64,000 bases of DNA from Chrysomallon squamiferum (lineage: Eukaryota; Mollusca; Gastropoda; Neomphalida; Peltospiridae). The notes beneath the pieces are model-generated. The model was not told the origin of the DNA. It saw only the letters and a program-made list of their open reading frames with translations, and searched no databases. The position numbers were made by a program, and so were the translations under genes. Position 1 is the stretch's first letter; every line of letters starts with the position of its first letter. The stretch covers positions 1,820,510 through 1,884,509 of the forward strand of contig CM022676.1 in the NCBI GenBank assembly GCA_012295275.1, written 5' to 3'. Of the stretch, positions 50,935-62,300 are shown piece after piece.

Positions 50935-51613
50935 GGGGGTCTTTAAAAGTAATATATAAACAATAAAGAGGTATATTTAGAATGTAATGATAAATTAATA
51001 TAGATTCAATACACATCTTTAATAACTTCACCCACTTTATGTTTTTGTTCATCACTTTCCATAGCTAACTCACTTGATATGAAGAGAAATTGCCTGTTAC
51101 ACATCTAATAATATATATTATATATATTTTTTTGCATACAGTAACTTTAAGATGACTGTCTTTGGTAGCTCACACATCTAATGATAATCTATGATACAAT
51201 AACCTGATGTGAAGAAAAATGGCGGGTCAAACATCTAATTATACTCTTTGATACAATAACCCACCTGACTGGCCAATTAAAACAAACACTCTGATTGGTC
51301 AATCAAAATGTTGGGGTTAAACATCTAATGATAATTTTTGACACAGTAATAACCCACCTGATGTGAACAGGAAAGGTGGACCGTACATTCCATCTTCTTC
51401 CTTCTGCTTGTGCTGCTGCTGCTGCTGCTGCTGACTCTCTGAGGGGTCATACGACGTGTTCACGTCACCCTCGTAGTCCATGTTTGTGCAGCCAGCGCCC
51501 CAGCCACTGCAGCGGAAGAAGCTCTGCCGACGTGCACGTGGTGGCATGGAAAGGACACTTTGAACTGTGAGGGTAACTAGACATGTCAGTAGAAGGTGGG
51601 ACAGTCCTTTCAT
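48476..51613 (-). CDS. Secreted neuropeptide-like precursor, 152 aa, three coding exons
   Basis: Coding segments in transcript order are 51613-51358, 50094-49984 and 48567-48476; junction phases (1 and 1) agree and the sum is 459 nt. A signal peptide covers residues 1-22 ([16 protein letters not shown] and on, ending SVLS). Dibasic Arg28-Arg29 then releases Gln30, likely pyroglutamate, starting [15 protein letters not shown] with Cys35 and Cys42 placed for a six-residue loop. Next come an acidic Tyr/Ser stretch, seven Gln, and [18 protein letters not shown] followed by Gly-Lys-Arg (93-95), a classical amidation and cleavage site. [15 protein letters not shown] and a C-terminal helix ([20 protein letters not shown]) follow. 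Signal peptide, dibasic sites, amidation signal and paired cysteines indicate a peptide prohormone. I could not assign a family. The second donor (AAC/GTAGGT) is moderate; without it the frame stops at 49973, giving 125 aa. Confidence 0.7.
48884..48942. repeat. CA dinucleotide tract
   Basis: Near-pure CA repeats between the second and third coding exons of the neuropeptide gene. Confidence 0.95.
49790..49965. repeat. Degenerate array, about 35-bp unit with ATTGG cores
   Basis: Units resembling CTTTCTGATTGGCAGATTAA recur four to five times just downstream (minus strand) of the second coding exon of the prohormone gene. Related units appear at 51260-51310 in its other intron. ATTGG is also the inverted CCAAT motif. 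Confidence 0.6.
50101..51063. other. Intron of the neuropeptide gene
   Basis: AT-rich, with AT tracts (about 50300-50330) and AG tracts (about 50350-50380 and 50864-50930). No additional exon seen. Confidence 0.7.
51064..51370 (-). repeat. Array of copies of the first coding exon's donor
   Basis: On the plus strand the exon end and donor read ACCCACCTGATGTGAACAGG (from 51352). Related blocks occur at about 51200 (ACCTGATGTGAAGAAAAATG), 51065 (TCACTTGATATGAAGAGAAA) and 51257 (CCCACCTGACTGG). Each is preceded or followed by an ACATCTAAT.ATAAT motif. Three to four units of about 70-135 bp, decaying away from the exon. Confidence 0.6.
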
Positions 51614-51629
51614 ATCTCTTACAAAGTAG
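51358..51629 (-). CDS. Neuropeptide exon with acceptor, start codon and signal peptide
   Basis: The acceptor (GTTTTTCAG) precedes a 16-base leader and the ATG at 51613. The exon encodes the signal peptide, the cysteine-loop peptide and the poly-Gln stretch, and ends TCAG/GTGGGT. It is also unit 1 of the 12-copy array. Copies 2-12 match it from the acceptor through [14 protein letters not shown] and diverge exactly at the following codon. Confidence 0.75.
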
Positions 51630-52880
51630 CTGAAAAACAACAGTAAATACATACATACATACATACATACATAGGTAACTAGACATGTCAGTAGAAGGTG
51701 GGACAGTCCTTTCATATCTCTTACAAAGTAGCTGAAAAACAACAGTAAATACATACATACATATATACATACATAGGTAACTAGACATGTCAGTAGAAGG
51801 TGGGACAGTCCTTTCATATCTCTTACAAAGTAGCTGAAAAACAACAGTAAATACATACATACATACATACATACATACATACATACATACATAGGTAACT
51901 AGACATGTCAGTAGAAGGTGGGACAGTCCTTTCATATCTCTTACAAAGTAGCTGAAAAACAACAGTAAATACATACATACATACATACATACATACATAC
52001 ATAGGTAACTAGACATGTCAGTAGAAGGTGGGACAGTCCTTTCATATCTCTTACAAAGTAGCTGAAAAACAACAGTAAATACATACATACATACATACAT
52101 ACATAGGTAACTAGACATGTCAGTAGAAGGTGGGACAGTCCTTTCATATCTCTTACAAAGTAGCTGAAAAACAACTGAAAAATACAAACATACATACATA
52201 CATACATACATACACAGGTAACTAGACATGTCAGTAGAAGGTGGGACAGTCCTTTTATATCTCTTACAAAGTAGCTGAAAAACAACAGTAAATACATACA
52301 TACATACATACATACATACATACATACATACATACACAGGTAACTAGACATGTCAGTAGAAGGTGGGACAGTCCTTTCATATCTCTTACAAAGTAGCTGA
52401 AAAACAACAGTAAATACATACATACATACATACATACATACATACATACATACACAGGTAACTATACATGTCAGTAGAAGGTGGGACAGTCCTTTCATAT
52501 CTCTTACAAAGTAGCTGAAAAACAACAGTAAATACATACATACATACATACATACATACATACATACATACATACATACATAGGTAACTATACATGTCAG
52601 TAGAAGGTGGGACAGTCCTTTCATATCTCTTACAAAGTAGCTGAAAAACAACAGTAAATACATACATACATACATACATACATACATACATACATACATA
52701 CACAGGTAACTAGACATGTCAGTAGAAGGTGGGACAGTCCTTTCATATCTCTTACAAAGTAGCTGAAAAACAACAGTAAATACATACATACATACATACA
52801 TACATAGGTAACTACATGTCAGTAGAAGGTGGGACAGTCCTTTCATATCTCTTACAAAGTAGCTGAAAACACAACAGTAA
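51571..52880 (-). repeat. 12-copy array of acceptor, ATG and signal-peptide sequence
   Basis: The core of about 75 bp contains, on the minus strand, a TTTTCAG acceptor, the leader CTACTTTGTAAGAGAT, and ATG with codons for [14 protein letters not shown]. Plus-strand cores start near 51571 (functional exon), 51673, 51774, 51892, 52002, 52105, 52215, 52336, 52453, 52581, 52702 and 52805. They are separated by CATA tracts of variable length, giving a period of about 100-125 bp. Copies are nearly identical. Copy 7 has ATG changed to ATA, copies 9 and 10 have a Leu to Ile change, and copy 12 has a small deletion. Long Met/Tyr/Val/Cys frames here are CATA translations joined to the cores. Confidence 0.9.
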
Positions 52881-52881
52881 A

Positions 52882-52915
<34 letters not shown>

Positions 52916-52925
52916 CATACATACA

Positions 52926-52959
<34 letters not shown>

Positions 52960-53074
52960 CAGACATACATACACACACACACACGCTTTTATAATCTGTA
53001 AATATGTAACTACATGTGTATATATATTATTTTTATACATACATACACTTACTATTACACATATATATACATAG

Positions 53075-53113
<39 letters not shown>

Positions 53114-53130
53114 AATACACTAACATACAT
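52880..53130. repeat. CATA, TATA and CA microsatellites
   Basis: A CATA tract (about 52884-52965) closes the array, followed by CA (about 52972-52984), AT (about 53058-53088) and CA (about 53089-53112) runs. Confidence 0.9.
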
Positions 53131-53237
53131 AATACCAATGGAGAGAAAGACTGAGTGAGTTAGTTAGTTAGTGTGTGTGTGTGTGTGTGTGGGGGTTAGT
53201 TTTGTGTTTATAATCTTTTATATGTCTGAACGTACCT

Positions 53238-53272
<35 letters not shown>

Positions 53273-54685
53273 CATATTTAAATACAAACATGCATACATA
53301 TGCCTACATTAGTACCAACATACCTAACTACATACAAGACATACATGCATTTTTCTGTTTCTCACTTCTCCTTCAGACACATTGTACAGAAAATAATAAT
53401 ATTTTTTATATTAGTTATAGAATATATTTCAGTAATTAACATACATTTCTGTTTTGTATGAAATAAAAAAAAAATTAAAAAAAAGCACTGTTCTGTTTTT
53501 GAACGTTCTGTTACATATATCTTTTATTTAATACTTGCAGTTGTCATTTTTCAGTTTTCTTTAATATGTTGTCTCTGCCCAAATGGCATGTGCTTAGTTA
53601 CAGATTTGGAAAACAGAAAAATATTAAAATACTTTGCCAGGTTTCTTTTGATAATAATAGTCTAGGAAAATGTAAAGTTAGAAAAGTATGGGCATATTGT
53701 ATAGGCAAGTTACAGTTTCAGAAATTCTCATCATTATTATCCCAGAGTTAGTTCAAATGTATGGGATAATTATCTTAAGGATTTATTTATTTATCTATCT
53801 GTCTATCTATATATCTACCTATCTACCTACCTATCTACCTATTTATTTATTTATTTATTTTAGAAATATTATATATTCTGAATTATTCTTGTTAATTGAA
53901 CTCATTTTAATATTGTTAATATATTTCAGTATTGACATTATTGTTATTATTAGTAATAGGTCTAACAGCAGTTCTAAAGTTTAGTACCAAGTGTAGTAGC
54001 TGAAATGGTATTATTAAGTAATAGTTGTAATGGTGGTGGTAGTAGTAGAACTAGTATAAATAGCAGTAATAGTTCAAGTTTAGTAGCAATAGTTACAGTA
54101 GTAATACTTGTGTTAGTAATAATTGCAGCAGTAGTAGTTACACTAAAAATTGAGTAGTGGTAGCTTTAGTATAATAGCAGTAGAGTAGTATTAATAGTAG
54201 TGGTGGTAGAAGTAGTAATAGTAGGAGTAGTTATGGTAGCAGCAGTATTAGTGTTTTTATTGTTGTTGTTATAGTGGTAGTAGTAGTAGTAGTAATGATA
54301 TAGTATTGCAGTACTAGCAATTACATCATTGTTGTATAATACATAATACAAATAAATGACTATGGAAAATATAAATATCATATTTAATGGACACAAACTG
54401 ACAAAATCTTAATTACAAGAACAAATTCTAACTAGAAGTTCTGTTAGAAAATATGACAGTATTTAATTAATTTTTCCATTCCTGTTTCTGATTTTATTAT
54501 TACAAATACAGTAACTTTAAAAATCGTAAGTATAGTCAGTGTACATACATAGTTTTAATAAAGTCTAATTCAAATAAACTGAAATTAACTGTAACATAAA
54601 ACTGTTTTATTTTATTTTTATTATTATGCATACAGTCTTATAAATATGACACTTTCATGTTGATTAACAGCAATTAACCTGAATT

Positions 54686-54727
<42 letters not shown>

Positions 54728-56017
54728 TGTTTTTGTTATGTACAGAGACTATTATCAGCATTACACAAATGTTGTAATGATAATAATGGTATAAACTGAA
54801 CTAATTTGGGGATATTCTTTAACAGTGTCTCAAAATACTGACAGTTTGTTGCTCTCTGTGACTAGTTTATATTTGTCTTTGTTTGTTGTAAAGAATATCA
54901 AATATAAAGATAATGGATACAAAAGAATAAAAAAGAAAGATAAAAAAAAAGATTAAAACTAAAAATAAAAATAAATAATAACAGAAAGTAGGTTTATTCT
55001 TGAAATTGGTGAAGTTTTATTATTCTTAATTTAATTTTATTACTTTTAATTTAATTTAATATTTCATTTTCTTTTTCTTTTCTCTATTTTTAAAAGGATT
55101 CTTGCTTGTGTTTTTTTTTTTTTTTTTTTTCCTGTTGAGAATACCATAGGGCTATTTCCCATTCCAGACATGCTCCATGGAAAACATTTTCTTATTCTGT
55201 TGTATTTATTTAACTATCCATGATCTAATGCAAATATATATAAAAAAATATCTTTTGCTTTTAATCAATAAAGATAGCATATCATTGAAACAGAAAAACC
55301 AAACAATCAGAAAAAAAGAAGAAGAAAAGGAGAAAGTTAAAAAAGAAAGAAATGATTTGAAGCAATTATTTTGAGAGATTTATTTTGGGTCCACTAAAAT
55401 ATGTAGGTGGATTGAATTATAGTGATGCCATTTGATTGAAAATTGCCATCTTTGTTGTGGTTAACACCTAACCTTATTTTATTATATTATTATTATTATT
55501 TTTTACAATTACATTACTTTAGATCCATTCGTCAGTTTTATTCATACTGTATCATTACAATTTTATACATTTTCAAACTTAATGTTACAGTTTAGGAACA
55601 GTCCATATATAACTGAAATTATGCTGTAAAATATGGCAGTTATTATTATTAGAAATTTCAAAAGATATTATACATTGAAATTAAATACTAATTAAGTACT
55701 AATATATTTTTAATATGCTTTGAAATGTAGTAAATATTTAAATGCATATTGCCAAATTTAAAGAAATATTTTCCGTGAACTGATATTAGCTATTACATAC
55801 CCAAGCATATATATATATATATATATATTAAATGCTCTTTGAAATTTAATTTATTTCTTCTATGCATGGAAATCTTAAAACCTTCACATCAATTTAGTTG
55901 ATGTGTGAACATTGCTGTTGTTGTTGATTTATAAATGACAACAAATTTTGCAATTTTGTTTATGTGCAAACATTATTGTGTAGTTGTGTATGCAAACATT
56001 TCAAAACAGAAAAAACT

Positions 56018-56061
<44 letters not shown>

Positions 56062-56540
56062 TGCGTAAGTACAAATCGTAAAGAAACTATATATATTATA
56101 TATTAACAGAATGAGAAAGGGACAGAAGCAGAGAGAGACAGAGAGACAGAGAGACATACACATCTCTCAAGTTAAAAACCCCACTTTAAATGCTTTGTAA
56201 TTATATATGAGTATTAATTATTGCTTCTACAGAAACCTCTAAAATGAAGAGCTGTTTTCTCGGGCAATTTGCTCCCTACACATCAGTAGAGGTTTTTATT
56301 TCACTTGACTTTTTCTTTCTTTCATACATATCTTTTTTTTTTTTTTTTTTTTTTGTCCAGCTAACTATACTTTTCATTGAGAAACCTCACATTAACTCGA
56401 CTGAAATGTTTTGCCTAATTGTAGGAAATTGATTTGTGATGCATACCGCTTCCAATTTCCTGACAACAATTTCTAGTAATTGATCTCAACATTTCATAAA
56501 ATACTTTCACTGGCAGAGCCAAGAAAAAAAGGGGAAATAA
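53131..56540. other. AT-rich DNA upstream of the neuropeptide coding exons
   Basis: If the 59.9-kb exon is a 5' UTR exon, this is intronic. It holds GT and CA runs (53172-53270), TCTA/TTTA runs (53785-53860), a TAG/GTA-rich trinucleotide stretch (about 54000-54300), ATT tracts (54688-54726 and 56022-56062) and T runs. A frame at 53.57-53.75 kb has no recognisable domain. No exon called. Confidence 0.55.
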
Positions 56541-56549
56541 ATGGACAAA

Positions 56550-57610
56550 CACAGATGGATGGATGGATGGATGGATGGTGGAAATTTGTAAAGAAAAAAG
56601 AAAGAAAGAAAGAAAAATGAAAATTGACATTGGTGGATGTATGGTTGAATTGACTTGAAGAAATAACCAGTCTTATTTAGTGGATGGATGGTTTCTTGAA
56701 ATGTGTGAATCTGAAACAGATTGCTGTGTCATTTGTATATGAATGGTTAAATGGATTTATTAATTTATAAAAATAACTAATGTATATATGGATAGAGTGA
56801 AAGAAAGAATGGATGAATGGAAGAATGGATGGATAAATGGATTGTTAAAATTTGTGAACATAAAAACAATTGTCATGATATTTACTGATGCATGGTTTAA
56901 TAGAAATTTTAATTTATGAAATAACCAATGTGTATATATTGATGGATGGTTTATATACTGAGGAAAATGAGTAATATCTACATGGACAATCACATGAATG
57001 GATACTCTTTGAGACTACGGATACTCTATCTGATACACTGTGTGTATTTATGGATCCTTATTGAAATAATTCATCATTACATGCACGGACACACTGATGG
57101 ATGGATGATGATATTCAGCTGTGGTCAGTTTTTATAGTTTTATAAAGTTTTTATCTGTCCATGTAGATATTAGTAATTTTCTTATAGATAGGCAGAATGA
57201 CAGATGTGTTATTATATCTTAGTATTAACCTGGACAGACAGATGAATGGATTATCATATTTTATAAATTAAATTGATAGATAACGGAGTGATTGATGAAC
57301 ATTATTGTATTTTTAACGAACTGAAAAAAATAAGAAATATATGGATGGATAGATGAGCTATCATTTTCTAATAATCAACCCAGAAGTTAGTAAATAAATA
57401 AATAAATAAATAAAAATATATAAAAGTGGTAGCAACACTAATAGTTGTATTAATATAGTGATAGTTGTAGTAGTAGTAATAACACTATTAATAATACTGA
57501 TGGATACTCTATGAGTCTGTAGATACATTGTCTATATTATGTTGAGTAATAGACAGATCATTATCAAAATAATTCACAATTATATGCACAGACATACTGA
57601 TGGATGGATG
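56550..57610. repeat. Higher-order GGAT-rich repeats
   Basis: TGGATGGATGG motifs recur in units of roughly 100 bp between 56.55 and 57.1 kb. A block from about 57000 to 57110 (GATACTCTTTGAGACTACGG... ACTGATGGATGGATG) reappears diverged at about 57502-57612. A 39-bp segment starting TGAATGGTTAAATGG near 56742 is present again, exactly, near 58346. Confidence 0.6.
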
Positions 57611-57612
57611 TA

Positions 57613-58430
57613 ACAAATAAATAAACTGTAAGCATCAGTACAAGCAGTTTCCATCATGGACGTTTTGTACTTTTTGTCACAACCTGTCACTCATGTGTAC
57701 TTTGTGGATGACCCATGACTCTGACCATTTAGATGACCTCTTTGACCAGCCATTGACATATAAGTGATGTTTTTTCAATCACCCTGGAGATATATGATAT
57801 GATTGTGTTTTTGTTTGTTGCCTGACGTGGACAAACTCATCTCTGCAAATAGCTGTCCTTTGGGGATTTTGAAATAATTGTTAAAGAACTTTTTTTTTTT
57901 TTTTTTTTTTCATATGACACTTCATCATTTTGATTCTGAACTCATAAATAAAAAAAAGAGTCTATTACTTTTTGTATTTATCCAGAAGAGACATTATAAA
58001 TCCAGATATGTGTGTGTGTGTGTGTGTGTGTCTGTGTGTGATACAAATATATTTTTGTTTATAAATTTTTAAAAAATAATAATGATGTTATTATTTTAAA
58101 ATTTTATAAGCAAAAATACTGTTCTATCATTAAGAAGAGTAATACAACCAGAAATTTATTATTATTATTATATTTTTGTTATTATTTTTGTTGTTGTAAA
58201 CAAAAAAAAAAAAAAAATAATAATAATAATTGTAATTTAAAAACATATTGGAAAAAATATTGGATTCAAGTCATTTTGCAAGTTGTCACAAAGGCTGGGA
58301 AACCTGATCAGAATTAACCCTTTGGCTGCTGTGTGTGTCCTAATGTGAATGGTTAAATGGATTTATTAATTTATAAAAATAACTATGACAGTGATCTTCA
58401 GAATTGTCTTTGCCACTGAATATACAGTCA
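57613..58430. other. Unassigned DNA with one GC-richer block
   Basis: About 57650-57860 is less AT-rich than its surroundings but has no open frame of note and no repeat I recognise. T, GT and AAT runs follow. Confidence 0.4.
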
Positions 58431-58436
58431 GTAAGG

Positions 58437-58605
58437 AAAAGCCAGGGTATATGGCTCTATGGTTAGAGCATTTGTGCTCTCTTTGTGCTCTATGTGACAG
58501 AGCATTTGTTCTCTACGCAGCAGAGAATTTGCTCAAGGTACAGAGGACTGACAGATCAAATCCTTGTGCTGGACACACTGAATTATTTCTCATCACAATT
58601 TTAGT
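58437..58605 (+). repeat. tRNA-derived SINE-like element
   Basis: TGGCTCTATGGTTAGAGCA resembles a tRNA 5' half with a polymerase III A box. About 90 bases on, GATCAAATCC is a degenerate B box. Between them is an internal duplication of GAGCATTTGT.CTCT. The spacing and lack of a cloverleaf argue for a SINE relic and not a functional tRNA. Confidence 0.4.
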
Positions 58606-59659
58606 AATAAATTTATTAAAATAAAATATCAGTATTTGTTAGACAATTGTCATTGGACTTATTATATCACTGGTAAAGGAAGAATTTATATTATTTAAAA
58701 AAAAAATAAAAATTATTTCTGGTTATTTAAGAAAAAAGAATGACATTACAGATTTCCTTTACAAAAAATGTTTTCAAGAATTTAAAAAAAAAAATTTAAT
58801 AAAATAATAATAGAGTTATAAATTGTTAGCTTATCTCTTCACTGGTTTTTAATATCCGCTTTTGAGATCTCATAACAAATTAAATTATTTCAATTTTTTT
58901 TTCATTTTTTTTTTCAGTTATGTGTTTTAATATTGATCTGTAAAGGCAAGGATGTCATGAGAATAGTAAAATTTGAAATACCAGAAGATTAAAATTTTCA
59001 ACTTTGATTTTAAATAAATGCTCTGCTTTTCTAACTTTTTTACTGTTATCATCATTGTTGTTGTTGTTGTTGTTCTTACTGTTCTATTATTATTAATATT
59101 ACTAATATTTTTATTATTAATTTTTTTTTTCTTACTATTGTTATTGTTATTGTTATTCAGGAATATTGTAAATAAAAAATAAAATAAAAAGTAGTAAGTA
59201 AATAAATAAACAAATACATATGTATGGCACTAATCAGACGAGCAAACATGACAGAAAACACACATGCACACATACACATGCACATGCATGCACACACTAA
59301 CATAGACACACCTAAAAAAAAACACAGACATAGGCACATAGTCACACATACATACACATAATACAAACACAACATATAAACACACCCATACACACACACA
59401 CAAACAAAATATTTTAAAAATCATACGTAAATAAAAATTCTGTATTTTGCTAATGATAAAACCAAAAAGATAAACAAAAACAATTTATCATACTACATTA
59501 AGAAAAAAGATTATATTCAATATTTTTCTAACTCAAACTAACTCAATATTTTCTATTGTCTTTCTAACAGAAAAAAAGTTTCTAATATTTTGTTAACAAA
59601 ATAAATATCTAATATTTTGGTAATAATAAAATAATGTCTAATCTTTGACAGCAGCTAAA

Positions 59660-59702
<43 letters not shown>

Positions 59703-59839
59703 AGAGAAACACACAAACACAAAATTAAAAAATGATACCAGCATAGAAACTTGTTAGGTATTTTGCATTAATCTCATTATTTCACACACATGTACAGTTA
59801 TAACTATTTAAACTTAATAATTTCTGATATATTGCTTAC

Positions 59840-59962
59840 CTTATGTTTTCCCTGCTGGTGAATTCTTCAGTCTGATATATTGTCACAAGTTCTTCTTGCA
59901 CTGGGTATATCACAGCCCGAGACAGTGACACTGCAGTCTGATTGGCTGAGAGGTTTTTATTT
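59840..59962 (-). other. Probable 5' UTR exon of the neuropeptide gene
   Basis: On the minus strand a pyrimidine-rich acceptor (CTCCTCCCCCGCACAG) and a strong donor (ATAAG/GTAAGC) bound 123 bases of more GC-balanced sequence. It contains no ATG, as suits a noncoding leader exon, and lies upstream of the signal-peptide exon on the same strand. One frame is open (NLSANQTAVSLSRAVIYPVQ), so a coding exon of another gene is possible. Confidence 0.45.
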
Positions 59963-60020
59963 CTGTGCGGGGGAGGAGAGGGTAGGTGTGTAAAACTGAC
60001 CTCTGCTTCTCTGCTTTAAC

Positions 60021-60604
60021 AAAGAGAGTTATTATTTGTAACGTTAAATTCCCACAGTGTGAAGAAAACATAGGCAGATTATAACTAAGAAGTGAAATGC
60101 TGAATGTGGATGCTTATAGAATGCTGATTGAATGCTAAATGATGAAGTTTAGCAGAATTATCTTAAGTGGAAAACAATTTACAGTTTTTAGTTACTGTTT
60201 AATGGTTTTCTCTTCTTTTTTCTTGATGTGTTTTTTAATACTGTTTCTTTTTTCTTTTTTTCTTACCTTTTTTCGATTTTTGGCCTAATGGTTATGTTTT
60301 GTATGATACTTTCTGTTTGATTTTTCTTTCATTTCATTAAATATTATTACTAGAGTTGTATTATATATTTACTATTTCTTTGTTGTAGTCTCTTTTTTTT
60401 CTAATTTATAATAATGCATCTTAGAGAATCACATCATTTTTCTCTGTCTGTCTGTCTTTCTGTCTCTCTATTTCTTACACACACATGTACAGGCATAAAA
60501 CAATTTAATATAATAAAACAATTTTTTTAATATAAAAGTACATTCAAATCTTTTAATAAGGGCAACAAAAACAACAAGTCAAAAGAAATAACTAACAACA
60601 AATT

Positions 60605-60644
<40 letters not shown>

Positions 60645-61108
60645 GCAGCAGCAGCAGCAGCAGCAACAACAACAACAGAACATTAATAGTAATACACAGA
60701 ATGTATCTCACAGAATGGATTTCGAAGTGTGATATATTTCTGTATTGCAGTGTGTGGATATCACCGTTTATATTAATCTTTACTTGTAAGTCATCTTCCT
60801 TCATTAAAACAGCAGATTAACAGCAGAGTGGCCCCTGCCTGGACTCACATTACACTGAACTGACAGCTCGGTCTGGGAAGTGTGGGAATAACAGTAAATG
60901 TTTTTAATTTCCAGCAGTTTGATTGAGAGAAGAACAGGAAAGGATTGTCGTCCCTGTGGAGTTAGGATTATGTTCATGTGGTGTTGGTTAAAGAAAGCTG
61001 ATACGTCTGTCTGTTCGTCTGTAACTGATGTTAATCTGTCATCATTTGTGTGGTTTGCAATGAAATTATATTGACACAAAGACATGCACACACACAAACA
61101 TGCATACA

Positions 61109-61148
<40 letters not shown>

Positions 61149-61167
61149 ATATCTCTATATATATACA

Positions 61168-61199
<32 letters not shown>

Positions 61200-61204
61200 C
61201 ATAT

Positions 61205-61250
<46 letters not shown>

Positions 61251-62029
61251 GTTGTGGGTCTTTGTTTATAGAGTATCATTACTGTTACATGATTTAAATT
61301 TGTTTTCATTTATGTTTAGCATTAAATTTACAAAGTTATTAAAATATACCCAAAACTCATTAAAGGGAATAATAAAAAGCTAATTATTTTAAATAAGAAT
61401 GTCTGCCTGGGGTTTTTAACTGCTTGTATTTTATGTTGATACCCATAAAAACCTACAAATCTATGCAGTTACTCTATGAGGTATATATATTAAAAATCTT
61501 TAGTTGTTAAACAAAGCTTTTGTGAATGGAATATCTATTTACAGACTATTTTTCTTTTTTTATGAGCAGAATAATTAGCAATTAAATTGCCAATTAATTT
61601 GCTTTCAACCAAATAATTGTCATCAGTTTCAAATTAGATGTTGAAATTCAGAATTAAATAGCATTTTTAAAAACCATATCATCAAATTCTGACAGATATT
61701 ATAAGAAAATTGTTACTAAAGGGACTTAATCATAATTTTCTGGTAACTATGTTCATGTTTTTTTTTGAAAAACCTAATGAATGCTGGTTAATGTATACTC
61801 AACGTTGTCATAATATATAAACTTGATAATGAAGAAACTACATAAGTGCCAAGGTTAAAATCAGTTCTGTGTGGTTTGCTATTTTCCTGAAATTTTTAGA
61901 ATGGATGAAAAGTAAATGAGAAAAATGTTGATATCCATAATGAATAATAATTCATGATTAAAACAGAATTTAAAAGTGAAATATAAAAACTGTAAACAGG
62001 TTGACTGTAATTGCACTGGTAAACAGAAT
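60021..62029. other. AT-rich DNA with AAC/AGC, CT and AT microsatellites
   Basis: Includes an AAC then AGC trinucleotide tract (about 60607-60680) and CT and AT tracts (about 61110-61250). A minus-strand GTGAGT donor-like site at 60843-60848 follows a short GC-richer block and could end an untranslated exon, but support is weak. Confidence 0.5.
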
Positions 62030-62300
62030 TATAACCAAATGTTCAGCACCAGTAACACAGTAATTGAAATTGGTAGACAGAGATTACAACCAAATGTTCA
62101 GCAACAATAACAACAACACATTTTAACTGCCACTGACTGACAGAGGTTATGCTTCAAATGTTCAGCACCAGTAACAACTATAGATACTATAGATGCCACC
62201 AGTAGACAAAGATTATAATCAAATGTCCTGCACCAGGAACAAATATAATTGCCACTGTCTGGCACAGATAATAACCAAATGTTCAGCATCAGTAATTCAC
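62030..62300. repeat. Minisatellite, about 60-bp unit, about five copies
   Basis: The core AACCAAATGTTCAGCACCAG recurs with changes near 62033, 62090, 62155, 62218 and 62274, each followed by TAACA and a variable spacer ending in a GACAGA-like block. Confidence 0.8.

Noticed and set aside
51358-51613. Identity as CCHamide, allatostatin C or a GGNG peptide
   Set aside because: Cysteine spacing and surrounding residues do not fit any of these; shared CSG and W residues alone are too little.
51571-52880. CRISPR-like look: regular repeats with spacers
   Set aside because: Spacers are all CATA microsatellite, the repeat is a eukaryotic exon start, and the context is an animal genome.
51941-52984. 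347-aa minus-strand open frame
   Set aside because: It is repeat cores and CATA tracts read through in shifting frames; only the frame entering the functional exon leads to the prohormone.
58437-58605. Functional tRNA gene
   Set aside because: A-box to B-box distance is too long, an internal duplication is present, and no cloverleaf arms pair.
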